Assembly (NCBI GenBank): GCA_028622995.1 | Contig: JAJQJQ010000017.1 | Coordinates: 3,472,001 to 3,536,000 of the forward strand | DNA length: 64,000 nucleotides | DNA from: Panagrolaimus kolymaensis | Taxonomy: Eukaryota > Nematoda > Chromadorea > Rhabditida > Panagrolaimidae | Direction of reading: 5' to 3' | Shown: positions 51,814-62,106 of the stretch, in pieces | Numbering within the stretch: position 1 is the first letter of the stretch | Layout: every line of letters starts with the position of its first letter | Position numbers and translations under genes: made by a program | The notes under the pieces: generated by a model | The model's database searches: none | Seen by the model: the letters and a program-made list of their open reading frames with translations, nothing else | Told to the model about the DNA's origin: nothing

Positions 51814-53462
51814 GCCGTGATGAAGCGATGGACGCCAGCCTTTTTTTCTAAAATCAAAATATTTTTTATTGTATATTTTTAAACAAAAACATATATAAAA
51901 AATGTTTATATTAACACATACGAAGACCAAACACGCTGCAATTGACTTGGAAAAGTGACAGCAAAAAAATGGAATAGCAAAAATTCCAAAAGTGTCAAGT
52001 TTTGGAGGGAGCCACCGCCGCCGGAAGCAAAACAATGTACAAATTTTTTCCAATCAATTAAAAAAATAATGTTGGGGCGTTATAATTTTTCTTTTTTTTC
52101 TAAAACGATCAAATGCGCGATCGATTGCAAAATCGGGGAAAAATGGAAACGTCTTAATTTTTTTTTGAGTGAAGAGAAGGAGGAAATGCGCACGTCAAAT
52201 ATTTTGCTTCATCAGAGAAATAAGACTAAATCGGAAGAAACAAAAAAAGACGAGGAAAATGAACAGGAAAAAGTGCGAAAATTAAATACATAGAAAAGCT
52301 ATGTTATTTTTTATTCTCGTCGTCCTCGCTTGTTTATTATCAATCAAGAAAACGGTGAAAGAAAATTAGCAAGCAAATTGAGTCATCTATCGATTCAACC
52401 AAATCAACTAGACGACCTCCGATGTTGATCGTTACGATGATCTTGCAGTAATAGTTTGTTAATTCAAAGAAAGAATCTGCTTTCATCTAATTTTTCAGTC
52501 GTACAATATAAGCTAGTTTCGCACTTGTAACTCTTTCTATATCTCTCTTATTTTGATTTGGAAGAGAAAAAGTTTTGTTTTAATTTGTTTTTTTGTTTTG
52601 GTTTTTGTTTCTTGATTTTGCGCAAAAAAAATATTTACAATTTTTAAAGCCTCTGGCGACCTTTTTTTTCGGAGAGACCCGATTAAATCCGTCATCAACG
52701 AAGAAAGAAAGAAGAAAAAGGGATGGAGGAATGGAAACAATGTGTGATCGCAATATGTTTCTGGCTTTCAGCCAAAAACTGTCATAAAAAAATAATTCAA
52801 TTGGTTCTGCTTTTTTTTTATCACAAAAATAAAACACTATCGTTTGTAGCAAGCAATCCACAATAAAGCATGGAGAATGACACTCATAAAAAGCAGCAAT
52901 ATAAAAAGGAAATAAAGCAAGCAGCTTAAAAAGCTTTGTGTCCATTTTTTGATATGATGCCCATTCAAAGAAAATATATTTGTCAAAAAACAAATTTTAA
53001 AAAGGTTTGCAAAACCAATAATTTAAAATGCAAAAACAAATTGCTGACAAAAAATAAGACTTTAACTGTAAAAGAAATAAAGGAGTCAACCAACCAAAGA
53101 CGTGTCATGTAAAAAAGTGATGATGACAAAAAAATGTGTAAAAGAAACGATGTGAAAAAGTTTTAAACGTAAAAAAAATTTGACAATAAAAGGAGGGAGG
53201 ATCGCCTTTCACGACAATGCACATACATACTTTGTTTCACAAATTGTTCAACAGTTTTATTTTTGAAAATGCAAAAAAAAATTTAAGTTTTTTTGGAATT
53301 TAAAACTTCTTCACACCATTCGAGTCGCTCAAAAAAAAAACATTTGAACATTTACACTTATATAGTATCGAATTCTGTCAAAAACCGTTTATTCATTAGA
53401 AAATAAACCAACAAAAGAAAGATAAATAATAACAAACAAACATAAATACAGATACAAAAGGT
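51814..53462. other. Intergenic, no gene seen
   Basis: Upstream region of the KIND-FERM-PDZ gene, where a 5' UTR exon may lie near 51920-52030, then about 1.4 kb of AT-rich DNA. The open frames at 51955-52293 and 52537-52993 are low-complexity. Confidence 0.45.
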
Positions 53463-54632
53463 TTATTCAGGTGTTGGAGTATGGCTCAGTTCAGAGAGTT
53501 TCTTTTCTGGAGAAGAGCTTTTACTTTTATCACTTTCATGACGATGTTTCTTTTTGGATGAACGTTCACGGTCATCACGACGCTTTTCTTTATGCTTATG
53601 AGAAGATTTTGAGGATTTCTTTGGAGATCGACTTCTTTTGCGTTCAGGTTCTCTTTCACGATGAGGTTTTCTTTCATGTGAATTGCTTCTATCCCGATCA
53701 CGACGTCGCTTTGGACTACGGCTTCTTTCTTTTTCACGACGAGGCTTTCGTTCCGGTGATGATGAACTACGTCTTCGACGAATTTTGCGTTCTTCTGAAG
53801 GAGGACTTAAACCTTTTTCTTCACGTTCACGACGAGGCTTTCGCCTTTCTGGAGTTCGACTTCTTTTGCGTTCAGGTTCTCTTTCACGACGAGGTTTTCT
53901 TTCAATAGGAGAACGGCTTCGATTAGATTTGGTTTTTTCAGGAGATCGATCTCTTTCACGTTCTCGTTTGCGTCTAGGTGATCGGCTTCTATCACGATTT
54001 CGAGTACCCTTCTTTGATGGTGAAACACTTCGACGTCTCGGAGGCTCATCGTCAACGTCAACTTCTAATTTGGGTTGATATTTTCCATATGTAAGTGATT
54101 GATATCGATTATTCCAATTACTTGAAGTATCTTTGAGATCAATAGCAACAGCATCATCAGGTTTTTGATCACTTGCTTTCAATTCTTCGATCTTCTTTTG
54201 AACCAAGCTCATTGGAATCCCATCTTTAGTATTTTGTGCTTCAATAAGTAATTCCCATAGTTCACCCATAAATTGACGCGCTCGTCTTGCATTCAAAAAG
54301 CCTGTTAGATTAATCTGCATAATCTTAGGATTAAGTTGTTTTTGTTCTAACTGACTGAAGACATACTCGTTTACCACATCATCTTCCATCCCAAGTAATG
54401 AAGTAAGTTTGGTTGTAATCCATGGTTTAATAACATCAATATTAACTTTCTTGATATCAATCTAAAACAAAGAAAAATTAAAAGAATATAAAAACCGATT
54501 TCAAAAATCACTTACATCAATTTCAAGTTGTTTTTCGAATTTCATTTCACGTAAAAGTTTCTTTTCTTTATCGGTTAATCGAGTACCTTGCTCAGTAGCA
54601 CCTCCTCCTCCTCGATAAAAATTAGACTCCAT
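53463..54632 (-). CDS. rsr-1: SRRM1 (SRm160) splicing coactivator
   Basis: Two exons (54516-54632 and 53463-54461) encode 371 aa. The N-terminus contains a PWI nucleic-acid-binding domain (KPWITTKLTSLLGMEDDVVNEYVFSQL...), preceded by the conserved MESNFYRGGGGATEQGTRLT leader. The C-terminal half is a long Arg/Ser/Glu/Lys region with many RSRSP, RRERE and SPKR repeats. This is the SRm160 layout: a coactivator that bridges splicing factors and the exon-junction complex in the nucleus. It is shorter than the human protein. It is divergent from PIG-L, about 295 bp between ATGs. Confidence 0.92.
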
Positions 54633-54926
54633 CGTTAGCTAATATAAAAAATATTCTTGAATTTTGTGAAAAATCAGGAAAATTAGATTCAGCGCAAAAG
54701 AAAATTTGGAAGAAATAAATTTGGCTTTTTTCGTTCGTGGACGAAAACAAAGTTGCTTGCAAAATGCACAAACTGGCGGCTCGCATAATTTTTTTCAAAA
54801 GGTTTGATGGAGGAAATTTCACTCGTTTTTACACTTTTTTTGATGTGATTTTTTGACTGACTTACCTCCAAACTCTTTTTTTCTCTCTCATCGTTTTAGA
54901 TCTTATGATGTTGTAACTGTGATCGA

Positions 54927-55746
54927 ATGTTGTTGTATATCCTTCTTGTTCCAGTTATCGTTGTACTTTTATTTTGGTGGTGGTGGTTATTGTACTTTTT
55001 GCAATGGGGCTTGCCTGTAATACCTGGAAATCGATGTTTATTGGTTATTGCTCATCCAGATGACGAGACAATGTTTTTTGGTCCTACAATTAGGCAATTG
55101 CTTAAAGCAAATGTAAATATTTTTGTTTTATGTATTTCTTGTGGTAATGCGGATGGCCTTGGAATTATACGAAAACGGGAACTTGGTGCTGCTGTTGAAA
55201 AACTTGGTATTACTTCTGATAATTTAACTATTCTTGATTTACAAGATTATCCTGATGGCTCTGGGAAATGGGAATCTGAGAAACTATCAAAGATTATTTT
55301 ACAATATATCGAAAAGCTGGATTGCAATTTGGCTTTAACTTTTGATAGAGGTGGTATGTTAATTTTTTGTCCACATTTAAAAAATATAATTAATTAACAA
55401 TATTTCAGGTGTATCTGGTCATCCAAATCATATTTCGTGCTTTCATGCTCTTCAATATCTCTACACAAATGGCTTATTACCAACCGATGTTCAAGTATTC
55501 GTCTTGGAAACTGTAGCTCTTTTACGGAAATATTCATCTTTATGTGATCTTTTCTCAAGCTCTCTTCGATCAACCTTTTTAAATATTGCTTCGCTGAAAG
55601 ATGTTTTTTGTATTTGGTCAGCTATGCGACAACACCGATCTCAACTTGTATGGTTTCGGTATCTGTATTTGCTCTTCAGTCGATATATCATCATTAATTC
55701 GCTCAAACGTATTCCATTACACAGGTACTATTCTAAATCAAAATAG
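54927..55746 (+). CDS. GlcNAc-PI de-N-acetylase (PIG-L)
   Basis: Two exons (54927-55353 and 55409-55746) encode 254 aa. It catalyses the second step of GPI-anchor synthesis, deacetylating GlcNAc-PI on the cytoplasmic face of the ER. Seen: an N-terminal membrane anchor (LLYILLVPVIVVLLFWWWWLL), metal-binding VIAHPDDETMFFGP, the CISCGNADGLGIIRKRE block, and GVSGHPNHISC with the second His pair. Length is close to human PIGL (252 aa). Confidence 0.93.
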
Positions 55747-55874
55747 ATTTTATTTTTAACAAATATGAATTTATTATTAAAAAGTATTATAAATAAAGAT
55801 TAAATAAAGACAAATTTTTCAAGTTTAATGTGTGTTACAGGTATTAATTAATAATTTAATTTTTTTACTGTGTT

Positions 55875-57072
55875 TTAGAGACGTGTGCTTACAGCAGATA
55901 ATAACCAACCAGGGACTTTGATGCAGTGAGGCATCCAATTTGCAAGCATTTGACTTCCAGGGAAAGTTACAATATTGTTTGAAAGAGCATATTTGATGCT
56001 TCGAGGTGACATAATTTGACGGCCATCAACATCTGTGAAACCATAAGCTTGTCCTAAATCAGCTGCAAACAGAGTACGGCCATTAAAACGATGAACCTTT
56101 GAATCGGACGCTAATCCAACTATTGCTTTGCCACTGAATTCAATTGATTCACTAGAAAGGAAGATCTTTTGAGTTGCTTCTTCTGTGATTTCTTTATTAC
56201 GTTTAAAATTGAGTTCATTTGAATTAGCTATTTTAGTGATGAGTTCACTAAAAAACCACAATTATTCTTTAATCTTTTTTAAACTGTAAAACTTAAGTTT
56301 TGACGGCTCCTGGCCAAAGACTAATCACGGTAACTCGGAATGGATCCAATTCAATTCCTGTAAATACATAAACTTATTTTATATCGATAAAAAAATTTAT
56401 AATAGCTACCCATATCGGCTGACATACGATCAATAGCTTCTTTTCCAACACCATAAGGAACGCTGAACATATATCGCAAACCTCCAAAAGAGCTGATGTT
56501 GATAATAATTCCTCGTGAAGGTTGTCTCTTTGTCATCATTCTTGCAGCATAAACACTTAAATGTTTTAATGTATGTATGCTTTTACAAAAGAATTTTATC
56601 TTACCAGCAGTAGTAATGATTTCTTAGCCCCACATTATTCACAATATCCCAGACTCCTGGATCAGATTCAAAGAAAAGCTTATTTCCATTGCTTGAAATA
56701 GTTTTAACCGCGGCGAACGCATTGTTGACAAGAATATCAAGAGTTCCTTCATTTTCATGATCAATTTGTTCAAAGAGTGATTTAACTTGATCCATATCTG
56801 AATGATCAGTATAAACCACAACAGCTTTTCCACCACGAGCTTCGATTTCTGATAATTATTTCTGTAGTATAATTGAAGAAAAATAAATAAAGCAAACCTT
56901 TAGCCGTTTTTTCCAACGATGGAAGATCTGTCTCTTGACCGCTTAAAGATTCTTCAGGTTTGCGCCCAGTGATATAAACTTTGGCTCCAGCGCTACCTAG
57001 TTGAAGAGCAATTCCTCGGCCAATTCCACGAGAAGCACCGGTAACAAGAGCAATTTTACCTTGAAGACTCAT
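55875..57072 (-). CDS. Short-chain dehydrogenase (DHRS1-like), with one TT-AG intron
   Basis: Five exons (56898-57072, 56605-56848, 56410-56555, 56297-56357, 55875-56247) encode 332 aa if the last intron (56248-56296) is removed. Seen: NAD(P)-binding [15 protein letters not shown] in place of NNAG, a Ser (NISSFGG) and YGVGK (YxxxK) catalytic pair, and LWPGAVKTE after the active site. The C-terminal extension resembles DHRS1. The last intron begins TTAAGTTT instead of GTAAGTTT. Without splicing there, the frame stops after VKT. It lies 155 bp downstream of the NMRK-MOCS2B stop, with an SL-type acceptor before its ATG, so it could be the downstream gene of an operon. Confidence 0.88.
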
Positions 57073-57086
57073 TTTCTACAAAATGC
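57073..57086 (-). promoter_or_regulatory. Putative spliced-leader acceptor of the DHRS1-like gene
   Basis: Minus-strand TTTTGTAG lies three bases before the ATG, in a short gap after the upstream gene. This is typical of a downstream operon gene receiving a spliced leader. Confidence 0.5.
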
Positions 57087-57227
57087 ATAAAACAATGCGA
57101 TATTAATTTAACAACTTTTTACAAATATCAACTCGTTAAAACAAGTATCTTATATCCTAATTAGTATGAAATAATTTTTATTTAATGTTTAAAAAATTTA
57201 AGAAAATAATAAAGCTAAACCAAAAAT

Positions 57228-58448
57228 CTAAACTCGATTCTCACAACATCCTTCATTACTTTGCAATTTATTTTTTAATCCTCCAAATTCGTTATTTTCC
57301 TTCCATGAAGTTTTTCCATCAGAATAGACTTCTTTTTTAAATATGGGTACAGTTTCTTTAAGCAAATCTATAGCAAAATGAGTTGCTTCAATGGCCTCTT
57401 TTCGATGAGGTGAACTTGTTGTTATAACAACGGATGACTGTCCAATGTTAACTTTTCTAAAACATACGTGTGTAAATAAGCTTTTAATGGTGACAGTTTT
57501 AAAACCCAACCCAATTCTATGAATAATTGCTATTCTTTTAACAGCTGAATATTTTTCGCGTGTTTTCACACAAACATTTTTTAATTCTGAGTATGCCATT
57601 GCTTCGTAACATTCATATTCAAGGGAAAGAACACTTTTGTTATTAAAATTATCACGAGTTGTACCTAAACAAAAACCATGTTTTTTGCTTTAACAACATT
57701 TAGTAAAATATACCTATAAAAGTTGAAATAGCACCACAAGATGGTAAATTAACGAAGCTTTCAGCAATGCTGGTTATTATGGGATCATTTTGAATTCGAA
57801 TAAAATCCTTAAAAGCATCTTCTAGCTTGGAGAAAATCTTTTGAAATATTTCATCAAGAGGCTCAGTTCCAGATTGAAAACTAATTTCTCGGCCTTCTTC
57901 TTTTCTCTTTAAAGCATTAACCAAATGTAATTCATACGCGGGCCAAACGATTTGGTCAAAATAACCAGGACCATCCGGTGGATCATAATTCCTTTTGCTT
58001 CTTCGTTCTCTGCATTGCTCTTTTGTCATCGTAAAAAAAACAATTTCATCTAAGAATTTATCAACTTTTGTTAATTCAAATAACATATTTCCTTCAACGA
58101 TAACCAAATCATTGGATATTGCAAGATTTTCAATGTTTTTAGCCATTCCATCTTCATCCACAGAGTTTGGTTCATCATAATGATAAAAAAATACGCCTGA
58201 AACATTTTCACAAGGAACTTGTTTAACTTTATCTGGCTTTTTAAAGAAATCATCTTGGCAAACATGAGCAACAAGAAAGTTTTTGGCTCTCAGCTAAAAG
58301 AATGTATGTAGTTTGTTTACTTCAAATAAAGAAAAGGAAGACAGCATAAAAGCCAAAAACTTACTTTTTCAATTAATTGATTAGCGACGGTAGTTTTTCC
58401 CGAATTTGTACAACCGCTAATGCCAAATATCGTTGCTCGATGTTTCAT
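57228..58448 (-). CDS. Fused nicotinamide riboside kinase - molybdopterin synthase large subunit (MOCS2B/MoaE)
   Basis: Four exons (58365-58448, 57714-58293, 57511-57664, 57228-57456) encode one frame of 348 aa. N-terminal half: P-loop kinase GISGCTNSGKTTVANQL, CQDDFFKKP, RRSKRNYDPPDGPGYFD (lid), as in NMRK, which phosphorylates nicotinamide riboside to NMN. C-terminal half: PSCGAISTFIGTTRDNFN, LEYECYEAMAYSEL, HRIGKVNIGQSSVVITTSSPHRKEA and KKEVY...WKEN, as in MoaE/MOCS2B, which inserts sulfur into precursor Z for molybdenum cofactor. The junction lies inside exon 2 (57714-58293) with no stop between, so the fusion is not an exon-joining guess. Confidence 0.9.
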
Positions 58449-58711
58449 TATCAATGCATAAAAAAATTGGAGACAATAAAAGAAAAACCAATGGTAAAAA
58501 CACAAACGTTGTGCAGGCCGCAAAAAAAATGTGTTACACCCTTTCTTTTAAGCGGATGAAAAAAATAACAAACATACATAACCTTTTCATCTTAATTTCT
58601 CCTTTCTTGGGTCAAAACCTTTAGAACTATATAAAATTTCTTTATTTTCTTCAAACAAAAAATTAAAATGTAAAATTAAAAACAACATAAAATAACAAAT
58701 TTACAGCGACA

Positions 58712-59545
58712 TTAGGAAATAGCTTCAAATTCTTGAGTGTTTTCACCAGAAATAGCTTCAAATTCTTTAGTGTTTTCACCAGAAATAGCTTCAAATTCTT
58801 TAGTGTTTTCACCAGAAATAGCTTCAAATTCTTGAGTGTTTTCACCAGAAATAGCTTCAAATTCTTTAGTGTTTTCACCAGAAATAGCTTCAAATTCTTT
58901 AGTGTTTTCACCAGAAATAGCTTCAAATTCTTGAGTGTTTTCACCTCTCCGAAGTCGATAAAGTCGAAGAAAGGCTTGAGAACGATCAGCTTCCTCTCTC
59001 ATCCAAACATCAGATCTAAAATATCGTATCATATTTTAAAAAAAGCTGATGTGAAAATAAAATTTACTTCATTTTTGTTTTTAACACTCGGTCTAAATTT
59101 GTTTTTTGAACTTGATCAAAACACTTTTCCAATTTGACACTAAAGCAAACATGATTTGACGATGAAAATTGATGAAATGTTGCTTGACGCGAGACTTCAT
59201 CAGACATCATTAGAATTGTGGATAAACTATTTGCAATAATACCAGCGGATGTTTCTTCTTTTGCTGCTTCTATTTCAATATCAATATCGTCAATGCTTTG
59301 AATAACGTTTACTAAAAAAAACAATGCATTATTTTCGTAGAAAAAAAACTAATAAGTTTGCCTTGAATTTCTTCTTCTTCATTGCTAGTATCAAGAACAT
59401 TTTGAGTTGTTGGAATGTTAGGAGACACTATGAAAGTATTATCATTTTCATTCGATTCATGTGTTACATTTGATTCATTGGATTCATCTTCAACAAAAGC
59501 TTGATCAAATATACAAGTTTCAGAAATATCAAAAATGACGCTCAT
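58712..59545 (-). CDS. Unrecognised protein ending in seven 11-residue repeats
   Basis: Three exons (59350-59545, 59068-59311, 58712-59015) encode 247 aa. The N-terminal ~65 residues are acidic and Asn/Ser-rich. A central segment looks globular and helical (DDIDIEIEAAKEETSAGIIA; FHQFSSSNHVCFSVKLEKCFD; WMREEADRSQAFLRLYRLRR). The C-terminus is exactly seven copies of GENT(Q/K)EFEAIS, after which the stop follows at once. No signal peptide or membrane segment. Family not recognised. The stop is 264 bp upstream of the NMRK-MOCS2B start on the same strand. Confidence 0.7.
58715..58945 (-). repeat. 33-bp coding tandem repeat, 7 copies
   Basis: Seven nearly perfect 33-bp units; the variable residue alternates Q K K Q K K Q, which implies a 99-bp higher-order unit. 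Because 33 is divisible by 3, other frames also stay open through the array and give false ORFs. Confidence 0.95.
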
Positions 59546-59768
59546 TTTGTGGATTACTAAAAAGAACTTTTGTTTCTCAAAACAATGTTGCCTTTTCCAA
59601 TACGAAAAAAAGAAGATGTCTTCGTGGTAAGATAGTAAGATAGTTCAAAATTCATAAATGAACGATGCTTTTTGTAAAAACATTTTTGAGTTAGTAAACG
59701 ACACGCGTTTTTTTTTATTATGTATGTATTAATAATTTTTTTTATACAAACTATAGTCACTATTTATT

Positions 59769-61709
59769 TTACAATATCGTCAAAAGTAAAAATGCAATAA
59801 ATATTAAAGAATAATAAGCTTTTGATGTATGTGAACACTGTATATCACCTCTCACTGTTAAAAAATCGCAAAATTGTGAAACGCGCGTAAAATTTAGCCT
59901 ATTTGATGATTCAAAAGCGCTTTTTTCAGAAATGATCCCAATAACATGCCATTTTTCATCTATTTTTAATAATAATGGCGCCCCTTTGATAGGAGATGTG
60001 GCATTGTTGCAACGTACTGTAATTGAATTGGTTTTTACAGCAGCTCTAAAGATTTTCTTATTTTATTTTCATCTTTAAAAAATAGTTTTACTTTGAGCCA
60101 CAGTTTATAGCTTCTAAAGGTGTAACATCGATGGATTTCACGATTCGCCTTTCTTTAACTTTATCAATGTAAAATGTTTGAGCGAAGGAGTTAGATTCGA
60201 GTTCATCATTTTTTGTTAAACAAACAACTCCAACATTTCCATCAAATTTTATTTCTTTATCCAATTCAATCACAGCAACATCATCACGTTTTCGAACTTT
60301 TCCTATTTTAGATAAAGTTTGAAAAAATATTCCACATTTTATTGTTATTTTTGAATATCCATTACCGGTGGGAATGCAATCAGATGAGGTTAAAACATTT
60401 CTAAAGCTTGTTAAAGTTCCACTGCAAAAATGATTTCCACTTTCATCAAATATTTTACAATACCATGGTTGTAAAGTTTTAATATTTTTAATTTTCATTA
60501 ATTCTTGATTTCGGCCTTCTGAAACAACGCCACATGGAATTTCATTGGAATTAATAGCAGTTATTGGAATAACATTATTATGACATTTGACATTACTATT
60601 GTTTCCAATAAATGATTCACATTCTGGAGCAGGGGTGAGCGGAAGTGGCTTTTCCTTAAACGGAAGGAACCGGAAACGGAACCGAGGAAGTTCGGCGGAA
60701 GCGGAAACGGAAACGGAAATTGAAAATGCCCGGAATTCCGCGGAAACGGAAACGGAACGGAAATTTTGTATTAGAATTTTCTTTTTTTAAGCTTACGCGG
60801 AAGCGGAAACGGAAGCGGAAATTTAAATTTTTTTTTACGGAAGCGGAAACGGAAACGGAAGTAAAAAAACCACGGAATTCCACGGAAACGGAAACGGAAG
60901 CGGAATTCCGCTCACCCCTGTTCTGGAGCCACACGTGAAAACAATACTGGTTTTTCATCTTGACGGAAATTACCACTCCAATATATGGTTGTTTTTGCAG
61001 AAATGATTCCAATGAGATAATAACGATTTTGATAAAACGCCATTAAAGGTCCACCACTATCACCTTGTCGAACGCCGGTGAAAGCTTTGCCAGCGCAAAG
61101 CTCGAATTTATTTGATCTAGTCCATTTACCATATAAATCAGTACATTTTTGCAAACTTCGTACTGTAATTTCAGCTTTTTTAGCTTCACCTGATAAATGA
61201 AAAACTAAAAAAAGTCATTATTTGGAAAAATTTTAGTTTTCTCAAGAAACTTACATTCTAATCCGCTTCCAACTACAGTAACAGGGCTGTTTTCTAAGAT
61301 TTTTTCATACGAAATTAAACAAATAGGTCGTAAGAATCGGGTGTATTGTACATTTTCAATTTTAATAAGAGCCAAATCATGCATTTGTGTATCAGAAAAT
61401 ACTGAATTTTTTATAACTTTTATAGGCTTTACATTCACCATATTTCCAACCGACCCACATCGAAGATTTTTAAATCTTACTTTCAGCTCCATCAAATTCA
61501 TTTTTAAACTCACAGAACCACGGCATTTCATATTTTTTGATGGATTTGCCAAATATAATTTGCTGTAAAATTATTAAATGAACAATTTAAAAAAATAAGA
61601 AACCAGAATTTACCGAATTTTGATTTTCTTTAAATTCAGTACCACAATCATATTCGACCTTTGCAGCTTTGTTTAAACTTATCAATGCTAGAAAAATAAA
61701 CCAAAACAT
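59769..61709 (-). pseudogene. Tandem two-domain trypsin-like protease homologue, interrupted by a MITE
   Basis: Exons 61614-61709 (signal peptide MFWFIFLALISLNKAA), 61562-61255, 61204-60093 and 60045-59769. Domain 1 starts IIFGKSIKKYEMPWFCEF, then near 61480 the frame shifts and about 25 residues present in the paralogue, including the catalytic-His segment, are missing. The domain keeps HDLALIKI and GDSGGP. Domain 2 has TSSDC for TAAHC, RDDVAVIEL, and KGAP for GDSGGP, so it is inactive. A 291-bp hAT-like element sits between the domains and breaks the frame. The C-terminus is hydrophobic (YYSLIFIAFLLLTIL), possibly for a GPI or membrane anchor. Either a pseudogene or a heavily altered pseudoenzyme gene. 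Confidence 0.75.
60630..60920. mobile_element. 291-bp hAT-type MITE
   Basis: Perfect 15-bp terminal inverted repeats (CAGGGGTGAGCGGAA ... TTCCGCTCACCCCTG) flanked by an 8-bp direct repeat TTCTGGAG (60622-60629 and 60921-60928). TIR start and 8-bp duplication fit the hAT superfamily. The interior is full of CGGAAA/CGGAAG hexamer-like repeats, far more GC-rich than the surroundings. Removing it with one duplication rejoins the protease frame (RVAPECESFIGN). Confidence 0.88.
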
Positions 61710-62106
61710 TGTTGTAAAGTGATAGAGCTACTAATTTTAAAATTTCTTAGGAGAAATGTGTTAAAGCTTTATCAAATTTTATTTCTTTTATATAATTTTT
61801 TATTTCTCCCTCAATGTCCACTTCATTGACTCATCTTTTTTCTTCTATTGATAAAAAACATGTTAAAGAATTGTTTACATTTTATTTATGATCAAGTTTT
61901 TATTTCACGTTCCCTTTTTTCTTCAAGCTTATCAATTTCCTGCAACAATTTGAATCCCATGATCATCAAATATGCGTCATTATTTTTATTCCTGAATGTC
62001 TGACTCCGTTTTTTTCTATGATTTTTAATGCATGAATTTTTTTATTAAACCTTTTTAAGCCTAAACTTTTTGTACAACATAAATACAGTCATCAAATGGG
62101 AATTAT
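61710..62106. other. Spacer between the two protease paralogues
   Basis: 397 bp, AT-rich. It contains the promoter of the interrupted copy and the 3' UTR of the intact copy. Confidence 0.5.

Noticed and set aside
53471..54078. Plus-strand frames rich in Arg/Ser/Phe opposite rsr-1
   Set aside because: Antisense shadows of the RS-repeat coding sequence.
58715..58945. CRISPR-like array
   Set aside because: Head-to-tail units without spacers, in a eukaryotic coding exon.
58733..59137. Plus-strand repeat protein (SVFTRNSFKFF units)
   Set aside because: Antisense reading of the 33-bp coding repeat; the array stays open in several frames.
60656..61012. Minus-strand frame with SVSVSV and FRFRFRF runs
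   Set aside because: Translation of the MITE's CGGAAR hexamers; the plus-strand frame 60720-60938 is the same artefact.
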